Assembly: GCA_029891345.1 (NCBI GenBank)
Contig: CM057009.1
Coordinates: 299,871,466-299,935,465 of the forward strand
Direction: 5' to 3'
DNA from: Dryococelus australis
Lineage: Eukaryota > Arthropoda > Insecta > Phasmatodea > Phasmatidae
Length of the DNA stretch: 64,000 bases
Part shown: one piece after another, positions 1 to 11,490 of the stretch
Numbering within the stretch: position 1 is the first letter of the stretch
How the letters are laid out: each line of letters begins with the position of its first letter
Program-made: the position numbers and the translations under genes
The notes under the pieces: model-generated
Database searches by the model: none
Told to the model about the DNA's origin: nothing
The model's input: only the letters and a program-made list of their open reading frames with translations

Positions 1-975
1 TTACACCAGAGGGACGACGCACCGCATTCGTAAGCACTCTGTGAAATAATATTTTACATAATAACTATTTATTACTAGTTATTACCAATCAACCGACCCC
101 CCTTGTTTTATTTGGTTTAATTATAAATTAAGTAATACAATTCATTGATAAACCATAAGTAAAATTTTAATATAACATAAGATTAGGTATTTTTATTTCC
201 ACACATGTGTTAAACACTTGTAATATATAATATATTTAAGAAAAAACGTAACACACTCTACATGGGATGTTTTTTCAAAGGTTTGATTGAAAAAATGTGA
301 ATAAGCCGCGAACAGTATAGTATACTATCCTTCACAAATTTTACTAACGCATTTATTTTCTTTATTTTGGGACGTTTACTGTTGTAAATTTTGTGAAATC
401 GCCCGTTTATAAAGCGCGCAGCATATACTGCTTGAAAACAGATACAATTACAGGGTATATCATACACGCAATGATTTATGTATATATATATATAATTTTG
501 TATGCGCGTAGACGCCCATGTGAAGTTCCAAAGATATTTCTATAGATATAATAATTTGTATGTCAAAAGCAGCAATTGACAATATACTGTTAAAGGAAAA
601 ATTTTTCTGTATTCAAAGTAGGGTGTTTTCTTTCACGCAGTAAAAATACACGATCATATTTTCTGACAGTTTCACTGTAACTAATTCAAATTTCCCCCAC
701 TCCCTGCACTGGCAAACCAAATTTCAGCAATTATACATATTTTGATCACTCTGAGTATACGCTCAAAAATCCTCACTAAGCGATTATCACCACTGTTGCC
801 ATATTTGAACGAATTACCCTTTGTACTGAAATGCCAGACGCACGTTAAGATACTGCATGTTTAAATGCAATTTTTAATCCCCTTTTAACTTGTATTGGTA
901 TGATATTCTGGCGAAATGCTCATTTCCCCCTGAAAGCTGCAGATGTCCATGTATGATAAAATTTCTCCAAAATAA

Positions 976-1013
<38 letters not shown>

Positions 1014-2070
1014 ATAATCTTATACGTCAATGACATAGGTTCTATTTCAAACAAAGCGCTCACAACCAAAAATTATAATAATATATGTGCCTTAAGAGTT
1101 CGAAACATATCAACTGTACTCTCCTACATTTGAACTTAACATATCCTGCACTTGAAGCATGTGTCCTTGTAATGAACCAGCTAAGTAACGTAGACCGTCT
1201 CGTACTAATTGTTGTTCTTTCAATAAAATAAATTTCTTTGATAGCATCTGTGTACTCATTTGCATATTGAGAAATAATTTTTGACATGAAAACTTTCTGT
1301 CACACATGGTTAAGTTAGTACTGGTGCTTACAGACACCTGTATGTACAGTTATTCGTAATAAATGCATGTAGAAGTAAATAGTAAAATCTGTCTTCTACA
1401 TTTCTATATGGTACAAGAGTACTCCATTTTTAAACATCTTTCCTTAAAAATACACTAATGTTACAGTGAAAACTACATTCCAGTAGATCGAACTCTGAAA
1501 CTCTTAATACTTTAAATCAGAAAAATAATTGTCTCAAAGTATGTATGCTGTTAAAATGCTTGGTATGAAAGAGAGCGTAGTGCTATTGTTACATTTGGTA
1601 TGAGCAGCTATAACCTAATTATTTTCCTTTTTCGACGATATTCTCGTCGACTTCATATACTCAGCATCAGAATTTCCCACTCTTTCTACTACACTGCCGT
1701 CGTCTGGCCTAGAAGTATCATCAAATTTGCGCAAAGTATGTGTCACATACACACCTTATATCAGCGGCATTTAGTAAAAGAACTAACTTCGGCACGTCCG
1801 TATCATAAAATAAAGAGACGATAACTAGGGACGTATTATGGGAACTATAATTCTTACCCGAGAAGTTACGTGCAAATAATCGAAATAAGATATATATGCA
1901 CCTAATTGATCGACTGCGTGCGCTGCAAGGACTTAATTATAAATATAGATATGCATATTACTAAATGTACTCTATAGGCTGTATCGATTGCATATCTCTC
2001 CTATATTTTAACTACTGTCTCTATTATAAGCATAGCTTATAAGCGCCCCATCTAAATAAAGAGTTAATTT
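1..2070. other. AT-rich sequence without a recognisable gene
   Basis: Only short open frames occur on either strand and none resembles a known domain. The stretch is AT-rich with short TA runs (around 480-493) and one compound microsatellite near 977. It could be intron or intergenic DNA; nothing visible decides between them. Confidence 0.6.
977..1013. repeat. Compound (TA)n(TG)n microsatellite
   Basis: About nine TA units run directly into about eleven TG units. Seen directly in the sequence. Confidence 0.9.
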
Positions 2071-2080
2071 TCTTTTGCAG

Positions 2081-2164
2081 CAACCTTATTCTTCGTATCC
2101 TCAGCGCTATGCTGCAGTTCAAAATCTTCCTTCACATGTCCGAAGTAATAAAGACATTATGTAG
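2081..2164 (+). other. Possible terminal coding exon after a splice acceptor
   Basis: A pyrimidine-rich tract ending TTTTGCAG at 2080 is a textbook acceptor. The frame opening with Gln-Pro-Tyr right behind it stays open for 27 codons and closes with TAG at 2162-2164. The peptide is short, matches nothing I recognise, and no upstream donor or exon partner was found. It could equally be chance in AT-rich DNA. Confidence 0.15.
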
Positions 2165-2869
2165 AAGTACCCTCGTCGGCTGTGTATACATTCTATATAA
2201 CCGACACGCTATGTCTTGTATGTTGATCGTGTGTCTATATGATTACAAGGTTCCAATAGGAGCGAAGGACATTTTTAACAGCGACGCTTCGTATTCAGTA
2301 TCGCTGGAGAACTATTGCTTTGAGACTGCACACGAACGTTGATCGTATTCGACTTCTTCCTATTTGTTTTGAATTGTTTCAGCCCATGCGATTATTTCGC
2401 TTGCGTGGCACTCATTTGTTTCATTGCCACACACTCGTCTGCAGACACTTTGGAGAAACTTCTTCGGGTTGATTCTCTTGTTGTGGCCTTGGTAGTATTG
2501 ACAACCACTGCCTGTCATCGTTTCAGTAAGTTGTTTACTGAAGAGCGTGTTCAAAAAGGCTTTCTACACACTGAAGTAGTTATAACGTTCATTAGAATTT
2601 AACAGTTGTGGTATTTACATAGGTCTCTGCTCACGTTTTTTTTTTTTTTTTTTTGCATTTCGGAAAGATAGCTTGTTTTATTTATCCAGTTAATTTACAA
2701 AAAGGTATATTGCAAACAAGATTTTCAACGCCGGGATGGATGTAAATTTGATGCTAGTTTATTGAGCTGTATGACTTGATTAACAATGAGTTACTGATAT
2801 AACTTATGAGCGTAATTTCCCAAACTTGGGCGCAATTAATTTTTAAATAAGTTCTCGAAATCTGATTGC

Positions 2870-4130
2870 CAGGTAAGACTTGACGTCTCGTTGGAAGCAA
2901 TATCATCAGAGTGGAAACTAGAAATATGTGCAACAGTAGCGAGGCAATTACAAATACAAACGTGCCTTGCGCGGGACTCGAACACAGAATACCTCACACC
3001 ATATGCTGGCGTGCAATCAATTGCATTACCGAGGTCGGATTCGGATCATCAGCTTCGTATTTTCTGTGTCTAATCTTTCGAACGACCGGGTTTACCAACC
3101 TAACATATTTACATGACCGCCATTTTTAAAATAAGTGGCTGAGCGACTTAAAACGTGAACGTTTACATAGCCTACCGTAGTGCTACCTGTGTGACGAGAT
3201 TTGTCCAGATAGACTGACTAGTTCCTGTGATGGGGGAAAAAACTTTATTTTCTTATTTGATGCTATCATACGAAAGTGCTAAAAAGCAGGCTTTGTATAA
3301 GATGATTGCAATATATACTATGAATGTACAAAGTTTGGTTGAATTTGGCTAAATTGTTGATGCAAAATTAACTAAATTATTAATGAAGATGCCATTTCGA
3401 AAATCCTTGCCTGACGCACTTTGTTCATATAAATTTGCATGGCCTTCTGTAGCATTTATATAAGGTATGCACAATTTGGTGGAAATAAGTTTAACTGTTC
3501 CTTAAATATGGTAAAATGATCCATTGTATCAACTCGCACTATTTTGCAAAAAAAAAAAAATTGGAAAAATTGGATCTTTGTGTGCATAATTGATGCACAT
3601 AATGAATACTGTTAGTGTCAAAAATTTGGTTGATTTGTTGAATTGTTTCATATATATACAACATCCTAAACTAAATTACGTATATTTACACCATTAAAAA
3701 AATAACTCCCAAACCTGAAACATTTCAGTTTATATGCCATAATGATGCGCCGCATGCTTGTTACATTTGGTGGGAATCGGTTGATTGGCCCTCGAGATAT
3801 GGTACAAAACTTCCATATTTTTCATGTGATGATATTCATAGATGGAGAATAAAAATTTACGTTTTAGCACATTCGATGGTTGTTTACTGCTAGCATACAT
3901 AAGTTAGTTAAATTAAAATCGATTAAAATTTTCTTAGATATAGCACAGTACCCTAATATTATTTTCAAGCCGCCATTCTGAAAGAAGATGTCTGCCAAAC
4001 TAAAAAAAAAAAATACCTTTATAATAATATGGCCTAGGACAGGAGAAATCCTTCGCCAAATTGGAAAGAACGAATTGATTGTATCCCGAGATATGACATA
4101 AAGCACTTATTTATATTGTGGGATTATCTT
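2870..4130. repeat. Dispersed repeat, copy 1 (contains tRNA-like segment)
   Basis: The same succession of phrases recurs in the same order and orientation at 63360-64000, diverged by substitutions and small indels. Shared blocks include the CGTCTCGTTG stretch, an ATTACAAAT stretch, a tRNA B-box-like segment (minus strand, near 2975-2990), a GCCGCCATT-type stretch and an ATTCGATG stretch. The unit therefore spans at least 640 bp and probably over 1.2 kb. No protein is encoded. Phrases of the type 'ATTTGGT...GATATGG' recur inside it, suggesting it grew from shorter internal repeats. Family unknown; a SINE head joined to a longer non-coding body is one reading. Confidence 0.6.
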
Positions 4131-6589
4131 ATAAAATGGCATAGAAATTAATGCCTGTATTTTTATAATAAAATATACTGAACTAAAATGTTTATATAGC
4201 CACAATTTTCAAAATAAATGCCTGACTTACTTAAAGCAACCATTTTACATCATCTGCTGCAATACTATTTGTTTGTCAAATCTGGTAGGAATTTGTAAAT
4301 AGTTTCCCCGAGATATTACACAATGGTCTGCGTACACGACGGTTTGCCAGAATGCCAAATTTGGTTTACATATAAGTGCCGCCATTTTGAAAGTTAGTGC
4401 ATGGAGAGTTCAAAAACCATAAAAGTCAGGTGTTCTTAGTATTACTGTACTTTATTTTATGTGTACTGATATTGGTAAAAATTTGGTAGACGCGTTCAAA
4501 AATTGAAAAGGGACAAAAACATACGCACAGGCGCACATATAGAAAAGTGATCTCATAAGTCTTTCTTTTTTTTGGAAAGTAGGCTTAAAATGGCTATCGT
4601 GTTGCAACTACCAAGTATCTACAGTTCTCTTGCTAAACGCAAACTAAAATTCAGCTGCAGCGTTAGAGTGCCTAGCGCGTAGGCAAACAAATTATTTATT
4701 GTGGAGTTTCCTCTTTCATAATACCTGTACCTTACTAGATTTCTGCTTCCTGCGACTGTAGCGATGTTTCTGATGCTTATGTTACTGTTTAATTAATTTA
4801 ATGTATACTTAATGTATGTAAATGTGTGAATGAGCGTGTGCGAGTAGATGTATTAATGTCTTATTTTATGTATATTTCTAGGTATCTGATAATTTTAGAC
4901 GCTTTATATTATAATTTTTAACGTCTTACATTAATTATTATTTATTGTCTTTTCCCTTGTTTAATTAGTTATATGCTGTGATTTTCTGTCCTTCAGTAAT
5001 CCTTAAAATAAATTTTCAGTTTTAGAACTTTTGCTAGTCAATGTTATCTTGTAGTTTAATTTTATAAATAGTACAATGATATGTATGTGTTAATCGTTTA
5101 AGTTCACAATTAAGGCTAATTTGGTTTTATGTAAGTTGCTTTTATATATTTCATGTAAGTCTCTTTTTAAGTTTTGTATCGTTGTTTTATTTCTTTTTCT
5201 TTTTAAAAATAAGTCCTATGTTTTACTATGAAAAGTGGTTAAGTGTAAGAGAAGGTGATAATAACTTAACTTCGCCACAAAAATTTAAGACGTTTTATTA
5301 TTATTATTAATACCAATACCTACATGCATCTATAGTATGCTGCTTTGTCCATCGCACATTATGATGGTTGAGGAGATTTTTAAAACTTAAGGTAAACAAA
5401 ATGTAGTGTACATTAATAAACTTAAAGTATTGAAGCTACCTGTTTGTTTCTGGGGACACTCGGTTAAGCGATTTCCCGCTCAAGTATTGGTACTGCCTAC
5501 GCGCATGGAACTGTTCCATTACCACCGTCGAACGTTTTGTGCGCGTTTGACACAAATGCGTCGAGTCAGTTGCAGGTAAAGTTTTGTTAATTAGGCTTTA
5601 TTGCTCAATAACCCAGCATCAAATTTTCATCGATCGTAAAGGTGAGAAAATTGTCTGCAATAAGAGCGTGACCATCCCTGTTAATTTACATGTGGTAGGA
5701 GGTATTAATGACAGCTTTTCTCTTAGGTTGGCGATCCCAAAACCATAAAACAACAATCTTAGAACAGGTAATTTTATTTTACTAATTTCCGACATTTCAA
5801 TAAGATACATTTTAAAAATTCATTTCAAGGGCTCGTATATTTCCTTTAATATTAAGTTTAAGTAGAAAGTGTCACATAAATTTCGATTTTGAATTTGTTT
5901 AAGGAATTGTGTTACAAAGTTTGTCGGTTGAATTCAGTCCAACCTTGTACACATTCGCACATATACATATTTAAAAAAATTATAATGGGTTTTGGGACGA
6001 GACGTAATTAACGAGCGGAAAATTTGGACTCGCCCTTCTAAACACTAGCATCATTTCTGTTTGATTGAGGCCATCGCCATTCCACTTGAACTCCAGCCAT
6101 AGTAAGTTTCTGGCAAATTATTTTCGGCGCTTTTCGGATGACAGCTATCGTGAGTGAAATTAACCATACGTCACTGAAATTTTTTTTACCAATTCCTTTA
6201 CACTTACTCACGTCATTGCTAGTCGTGTAAACTTAATTCCTCGTTTGAACCCCGACAAAGTTGTTAGAAGAATACCGCAAGCTATGAAAAGGCGTAGTAT
6301 CATACTCTTTGTACTTAGGCGTCGCTTTCAGTCATAATAACGATGACATACGTCTAGAAAATGCCAAAAAACAATATATTCATTGAATTTATCTTAAAAT
6401 TTAAATGAATAATAAATAACTACTGTAAGAATTTAATAAATATATTGTATTTGAAGTAAGGTTTGCATAAAAACATGTTTTAACATGTTTTTATTTAATA
6501 AAAACCATACCTAATTTGAAAAGATAAGTTTCAATTACTCTATTTGTTATCAAATGTGCTCCTACATAATCCGTTTCCATTTGACTTCG
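4131..6589. other. No gene seen; possible LINE 3' tail near 5311
   Basis: The stretch is AT-rich and only short frames occur. The segment ending in an ATT microsatellite (about 5290-5311) after a T-rich, pyrimidine-biased region resembles the 3' untranslated end of a non-LTR retrotransposon, but no reverse transcriptase is present and the resemblance is weak. Confidence 0.3.
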
Positions 6590-6895
6590 GGGGCTGCGGT
6601 GGAGTAGTGGTGAGACTACTCGCCTCCCACCTAGGCGAGCTGGGCTCGATTCCCGGCGCGGTCGCTCCTGGATTCTTCCACGTGAGAATCGTGCCAGGCG
6701 ATGCCAGAGGCCGCCAGGCCTTCTCGGGATCTTCCGCTTCCGCCGCTCTTGCATTCCGGCGTTTCTCCATACTCGCTTCCCTTCACCCTCATCGGCTCTG
6801 AAGACCACGATGTTAGGGCACCATCTCCTATTTCTACAGGTCTTGCGAGAATAAATTTTTTTGAGCCAAAATGGGAGTCGGTATTTTAAAATCTT
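6590..6895 (+). mobile_element. tRNA-derived SINE, full-length copy
   Basis: The head has RNA polymerase III promoter boxes: an A box (TGGAGTAGTGGTGA, 6600-6613) and a B box (GGCTCGATTCC, 6643-6653) at tRNA-like spacing. A GC-rich body of about 140 bp follows (CGATGCC..., then CATACTCGCTTCCC..., then CTCTGAAGACC), and an AT-rich tail with AAATTTTTTT. Body and head match the SINE split by the Maverick-like element (25982-26183) and those at 32105 and 37976, so this is the reference copy in the window. The 135-codon minus-strand frame over it is a by-product of its GC content, not a gene. Confidence 0.8.
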
Positions 6896-7079
6896 CATAC
6901 AAGTTTGTTACAAATTGTTGTTATTATATACTCTAATTTTTCCAACACGGAAAGCGGTATGCTTATTTCCAATTAATAAATTAATGAAATTTTTTTCATT
7001 AAATAAGTATTTATAGTTATGCAGTTTTTTTGTGATGAAAAAAGTAGACTACATAATAAAAACAATTTGTATCAAATTT

Positions 7080-7200
7080 GTAACAGGATTTTACGATATC
7101 GGCTGCCGTTTGTATTCAAAAAATTAATTCTTGCAAAAGCTGTTGCAGAAATGGGAGATCGTGGCCTTAAGAGCCACCCACATCTATACACTCCACTGCA
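7080..7200 (-). mobile_element. SINE 3' part, inverted relative to the 6590 copy
   Basis: Read on the minus strand, the segment reproduces the last 100 bp or so of the 6590 SINE, including the stretch around the poly-T-like tail and the GGAGAT block, with roughly 20 percent divergence. The tRNA head is not recognisable to the right. The two copies face each other about 190 bp apart. Confidence 0.55.
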
Positions 7201-7864
7201 TTCAACTTCAAGTATGATCTCGAGTGGGAGATCTATTTTTCTGGCCTTTTTGTACGCTTCCGCACTTTTAGTTACCATTGCCTTGGACCCGATGAAAAGA
7301 ATCCATGCATTGTACTAGTGAAGAGTGAAGTTTATTATTATTTTTAATATACCTATTATTGTTGCGTGTATTAATGATCGAAAACCGAAACAAATAATTA
7401 TAGTGCCCAGAAATGTGTGTATTACGCTTTAAATACGATGTAAAAACGTGAAGCTATTTTATATTATCACTGCCAACTTAAATATGCTGATCAGTGTCTC
7501 GGTTAAATTACATGCATTTATGGAAGAGAATTACTTTTTTTTTAGTTTATTTCGAAAGTGATATTTTAACCACGTGATGACCTTCAATTTAAAAAAGAAA
7601 TTCCAGAAACCACTAACACAGTTATGATATTAAAAAACAGATGACACACAGAGAACAATATACACTACGGACATGAAAAACGTTTGAATGCATCGAAAAA
7701 TACAAAGTCATTAACAATAGAAATAGTAAACAAAGTTGGCCCAATTTCTTCGTCGTGCGATCCGAAGTCTCCTGCGAATGGCACTGGATCACTGCCAAGT
7801 ATTTTTAATGGAGCTCAGGAACAGCTCATTCTTTGTTCATCTGGTTCGACAACATCCTTCTTAA
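7201..7864. other. No gene seen before the 98-bp array
   Basis: There are only short frames. The last 180 bp (7684-7864) are less AT-rich and lead without interruption into the tandem array, so they may be the unique source flank from which the repeat unit arose. Confidence 0.4.
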
Positions 7865-9493
7865 ACGTCGTCGTAGCCATTGTTATACTTTGAACACGCG
7901 CCAGTTGTTGGTCTCATAAGGCGAAGCCCGCATTTCCTCAGAGGTGGGCTACCATGACTTAGACGTCGTCGTAGCCATTGTTATACTTTGAACACTCGCC
8001 AGTTGTTGGCCTCATAAGGCGAAGCCCGCATTTCCTCAGAGGTGGGCTACCATGACTTAGACGTCGTCGTAGCCATTGTTATACTTTGAACACTCGCCAG
8101 TTGTTGGCCTCATAAGGCGAAGCCCGCATTTCCTCAGAGGTGGGCTACCATGACTTAGACGTCGTCGTATCCATTGTTATACTTTGAACACGCGCCAGTT
8201 GTTGGTCTCATAAGGCGAAGCCCGCATTTCCTCAGAGGTGGGCTACCATGACTTAGACGTCGTCGTAGCCATTGTTATACTTTGAACACTCGCCAGTTGT
8301 TGGCCTCATAAGGCGAAGCCCGCATTTCCTCAGAGGTGGGCTACCATGACTTAGACGTCGTCGTAGCCATTGTTATACTTTGAACACGCGCCAGTTGTTG
8401 GCCTCATAAGGCGAAGCCCGCATTTCCTCAGAGGTGGGCTACCATGACTTAGACGTCGTCGTATCCATTGTTATACTTTGAACACGCGCCAGTTGTTGGC
8501 CTCATAAGGCGAAGCCCGCATTTCCTCAGAGGTGGGCTACCATGACTTAGACGTCGTCGTAGCCATTGTTATACTTTGAACACTCGCCAGTTGTTGGCCT
8601 CATAAGGCGAAGCCCGCATTTCCTCAGAGGTGGGCTACCATGACTTAGACGTCGTCGTATCCATTTTTATACTTTGAACACGCGCCAGTTGTTGGTCTCA
8701 TAAGGCGAAGCCCGCATTTCCTCAGAGGTGGGCTACCATGACTTAGACGTCGTCGTAGCCATTGTTATACTTTGAACACGCGCCAGTTGTTGGCCTCATA
8801 AGGCGAAGCCCGCATTTCCTCAGAGGTGGGCTACCATGACTTAGACGTCGTCGTATCCATTGTTATACTTTGAACACGCGCCAGTTGTTGGCCTCATAAG
8901 GCGAAGCCCGCATTTCCTCAGAGGTGGGCTACCATGACTTAGACGTCGTCGTATCCATTGTTATACTTTGAACACGCGCCAGTTGTTGGCCTCATAAGGC
9001 GAAGCCCGCATTTCCTCAGAGGTGGGCTACCATGACTTAGACGTCGTCGTATCCATTGTTATACTTTGAACACGCGCCAGTTGTTGGCCTCATAAGGCGA
9101 AGCCCGCATTTCCTCAGAGGTGGGCTACTATGACTTAGACGTCGTCGTATCCATTGTTATACTTTGAACACGCGCCAGTTGTTGGCCTCATAAGGCGAAG
9201 CCCGCATTTCCTCAGAGGTGGGCTACCATGACTTAGACGTCGTCGTAGCCATTGTTATACTTTGAACACGCGCCAGTTGTTGGCCTCATAAGGCGAAGCC
9301 CGCATTTCCTCAGAGGTGGGCTACCATGACTTAGACGTCGTCGTATCCATTTTTATACTTTGAACACGCGCCAGTTGTTGGCCTCATAAGGCGAAGCCCG
9401 CATTTCCTCAGAGGTGGGCTACCATGACTTAGACGTCGTCGTAGCCATTGTTATACTTTGAACACTCGCCAGTTGTTGGCCTCATAAGGCGAA
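7865..9493. repeat. 98-bp tandem satellite, 16.6 copies
   Basis: Units begin ACGTCGTCGTAGCC at 7865, 7963, 8061 and every 98 bp up to 9433; the last is cut at 61 bp. Units differ at only a few diagnostic sites: TAGCC/TATCC, ATTG/ATTT, CACGCG/CACTCG and GGTCTC/GGCCTC, plus one CTACCA to CTACTA. Each unit contains two dyads: AGCCCGC...GTGGGCT with an inner CCTC/GAGG, and GCCT-CATA-AGGC. The period is not a multiple of three and stops occur in all frames, so it is non-coding. Mosaic variants in near-identical units point to recent amplification by unequal exchange. Confidence 0.97.
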
Positions 9494-9497
9494 CCTC

Positions 9498-9528
9498 GGC
9501 TCTTAAAGTCGAGGTCTTGAGAGCTGAC
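9498..9528 (-). mobile_element. SINE 3' end, left fragment split by the Maverick-like element
   Basis: These 31 bp (GGCTCTTAAA... to ...GAGAGCTGAC) match the 3' body of the 32105 SINE. The sequence resumes across the 16.45-kb insertion at 25982. The 98-bp array ends 4 bp to the left. Confidence 0.75.
9524..9528. other. Target-site duplication CTGAC (left)
   Basis: CTGAC lies immediately outside the left inverted terminus and again at 25982-25986 outside the right one. Collapsing the two restores the continuous SINE sequence seen in the paralogous copies at 6590 and 32105. Maverick/Polinton elements are known to duplicate 5-6 bp. Confidence 0.75.
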
Positions 9529-11150
9529 TACTGTAAAAGGGGCGCACGGGTCCTACTTCACCTGGGATTAATTGATGGATTATCGATTTGATTGATTGAA
9601 TTAATCCTTAATCCGACCTTAATACGATCGATTTTTAAATCGGTTTATGGGCTAAACTTAATCGAATAAAATGTGATCAAAGAAATTTGATCAAAGTTTT
9701 TGCATCAAACTTGTTTGATCTAATTTTTTATAGTTTTTTTATTTGATAAGTGTATAGTTTGGACACTTAATTTTTATATGGGAAGGGGGTGTGGAGCAGC
9801 TCTGGTAGATGTTGGCGCTCTGAGCTCTGTCGTGGTACTGATGTGCTCGAGTGTAGAGGAAGGGGTGTATATAGGAGAGCGAGGTTGTCTGCACGACGTT
9901 TGGCACTCGTCTGAGGTATGATTGCCTGGCGAAGGGGTATATATTGTTGAGTTTTGTGCAAGAGTGGCATAAGTGTTTTTTTTTGGGTGTTGGGAGATAG
10001 GCGACTCTGAAATATAGGATTTTAATGGTGTATGTTAAGTGTAAAAGATTATTCCAAATGTATAATAACAGTGCTGACATATTACATGAGAGAAATTTAG
10101 AGTCTTTAAAGGAAAATTACAGAAATATATTTAAAACGAACGCAAATACATGAGTATCCTGTAAGAAATTACTATAAATTACACAACTTGAAATCGTACA
10201 AGGAGGATAAGGAACACATCCATTCACTTGGTAAGATGGTGCATGACTGAGCCTGCTTGTGACTAATGCTAGGCTGTGAGAGGGTAGCAGCACGACACAT
10301 CCGTTCAGTTCAAATATATGTATTGAAATGTAGGAATGTTTAAACATATCCCAGCTATGGAAATAAATTAAACTATTTTAATATACATCCATCCCGCTGT
10401 GAGGTTGTACAAGCACGTATTACTGTGAAAAAATATTTTATTTACAAATATATTTACCCCATCTGATTATATATGCATTTCTAAATTAATTAAATGGCTG
10501 ACATTAGAGAAGTATAATGAACGAACACAACTACGTGGTGCCTGTTAGTTCTACACATACCTTAAATGGTTTTAATATACGTCCATTTGGTTGCGAAGTT
10601 GCTGAAGGAATTACATTAGCATTGGATTTGCGGATACTTATAAGCATGACTAGAGAGGTGGAGTGCGGCTGCTAGGCAACTGAGCTGAAATTACGGGAAA
10701 GAGAGTTCAATACAAAATGATTATTTCCAAATAGGTAATGTTACCCACAAGAGAAATTGTAATACACCAAAAGTATAAGGAACGGACCTGAAAATGAATA
10801 AATATATATTTGAAACAGCAGAATGAGCAACTTCCTAGTCTCATAAATAAATGAAGTGATAACTCACTAAACGAATTAATAGAATGTAAGTTTCCACATC
10901 AAAACGAAAGCTAATTTACTGTCCATGCTGATAACTTAAAGATGGAATAAACCGCACATTCAAAATATGCAAACTTACTAACGAACTGATTGAATACACT
11001 GCGTCTTACAACAGACAATAATACAATTTACACACTACTGATACGCATCCTGAATTATATATTGAAAAAACTTACTCCAATGCCACATTTTAAGTTGTTA
11101 TTAATAGTTCACAATTTCAATATTGTAAGAAGAAAAATATTAAGTGACAG
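9529..11150 (+). repeat. Left inverted terminus of the Maverick-like element
   Basis: It reads inward from a GGGGCGCAC-containing tip through AT-rich blocks and matches the reverse complement of 24265-25981 nearly base for base over about 1.4 kb, then less well to about 11150. Two open frames on its minus strand (9739-10080 and 10117-10347) reappear in the right copy; the second is almost identical there and the first diverges by frameshift. That fits simple arm duplication better than coding selection. Confidence 0.88.
9868..9873 (+). promoter_or_regulatory. TATA-like box in left terminus, pointing inward
   Basis: GTGTATATAGGAGAGCGAGG is followed about 30 bp later by an initiator-like stretch (TTTGGCACTCG). 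The same arrangement is kept in the right arm on the opposite strand (25657-25662), so both would drive transcription into the element. Inferred from sequence only. Confidence 0.4.
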
Positions 11151-11184
11151 TGTTGAATTTTATTTTAAAAACGTTCAGAGCTGT

Positions 11185-11490
11185 TTATGTTTGTGTAAAG
11201 TATGATTGTGTTTTAGCAGCACGCTGATTACCAGCTGAAGTAGTAATATGTTTTCTGTGATAAAATATTTCTGTTAAAAGTTGGTGAACTCGAACTCTCG
11301 CTGCTGTAGAGATGAAGGTCAGCTGGGAACATTCATCTAGGTAAAGTGCTAAGTGTTCTTTTACCTGGCTCCTGAAAAGGTATTTTGTCAGTTCACTTTC
11401 CATTTCTTGTGTCCCCATTGTGTTCAGCTTTGGCCGACAGGGTTTCTCAAGATGCTTAGAGTTCCCTAATTTCCTTTCAGATTCATTCAT
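11185..11490 (-). CDS. Unrecognised 101-residue reading frame at inner edge of left terminus
   Basis: This is an open frame from ATG at 11490 to a stop at 11185, with a hydrophilic, slightly basic N-terminus and a helix-rich middle. I recognise no domain. It lies just inside the left inverted terminus, on the same strand as the polymerase and the cysteine-rich cluster, where a Maverick gene would be expected; it might be the remains of one. It could also be chance. Confidence 0.25.
   Translation of the reverse strand: MNESERKLGNSKHLEKPCRPKLNTMGTQEMESELTKYLFRSQVKEHLALYLDECSQLTFISTAARVRVHQLLTEIFYHRKHITTSAGNQRAAKTQSYFTQT

Noticed and set aside
2960-3060. A functional tRNA gene at the B-box-like segment
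   Set aside because: The acceptor stem does not pair and the segment recurs as part of a dispersed repeat at 63440.
6491-6898. 135-codon Arg-rich minus frame
   Set aside because: It lies over a GC-rich SINE; codon content follows the SINE, not a protein family.
7865-9493. 98-bp array as a CRISPR array or as a self-cleaving ribozyme satellite
   Set aside because: There are no unique spacers between units, the setting is eukaryotic, and the hammerhead CTGANGA...GAAA core is absent.
10117-10347. 76-codon frame duplicated almost exactly at 25184-25414
   Set aside because: Identity comes from the inverted termini as a whole; non-coding parts are equally conserved.
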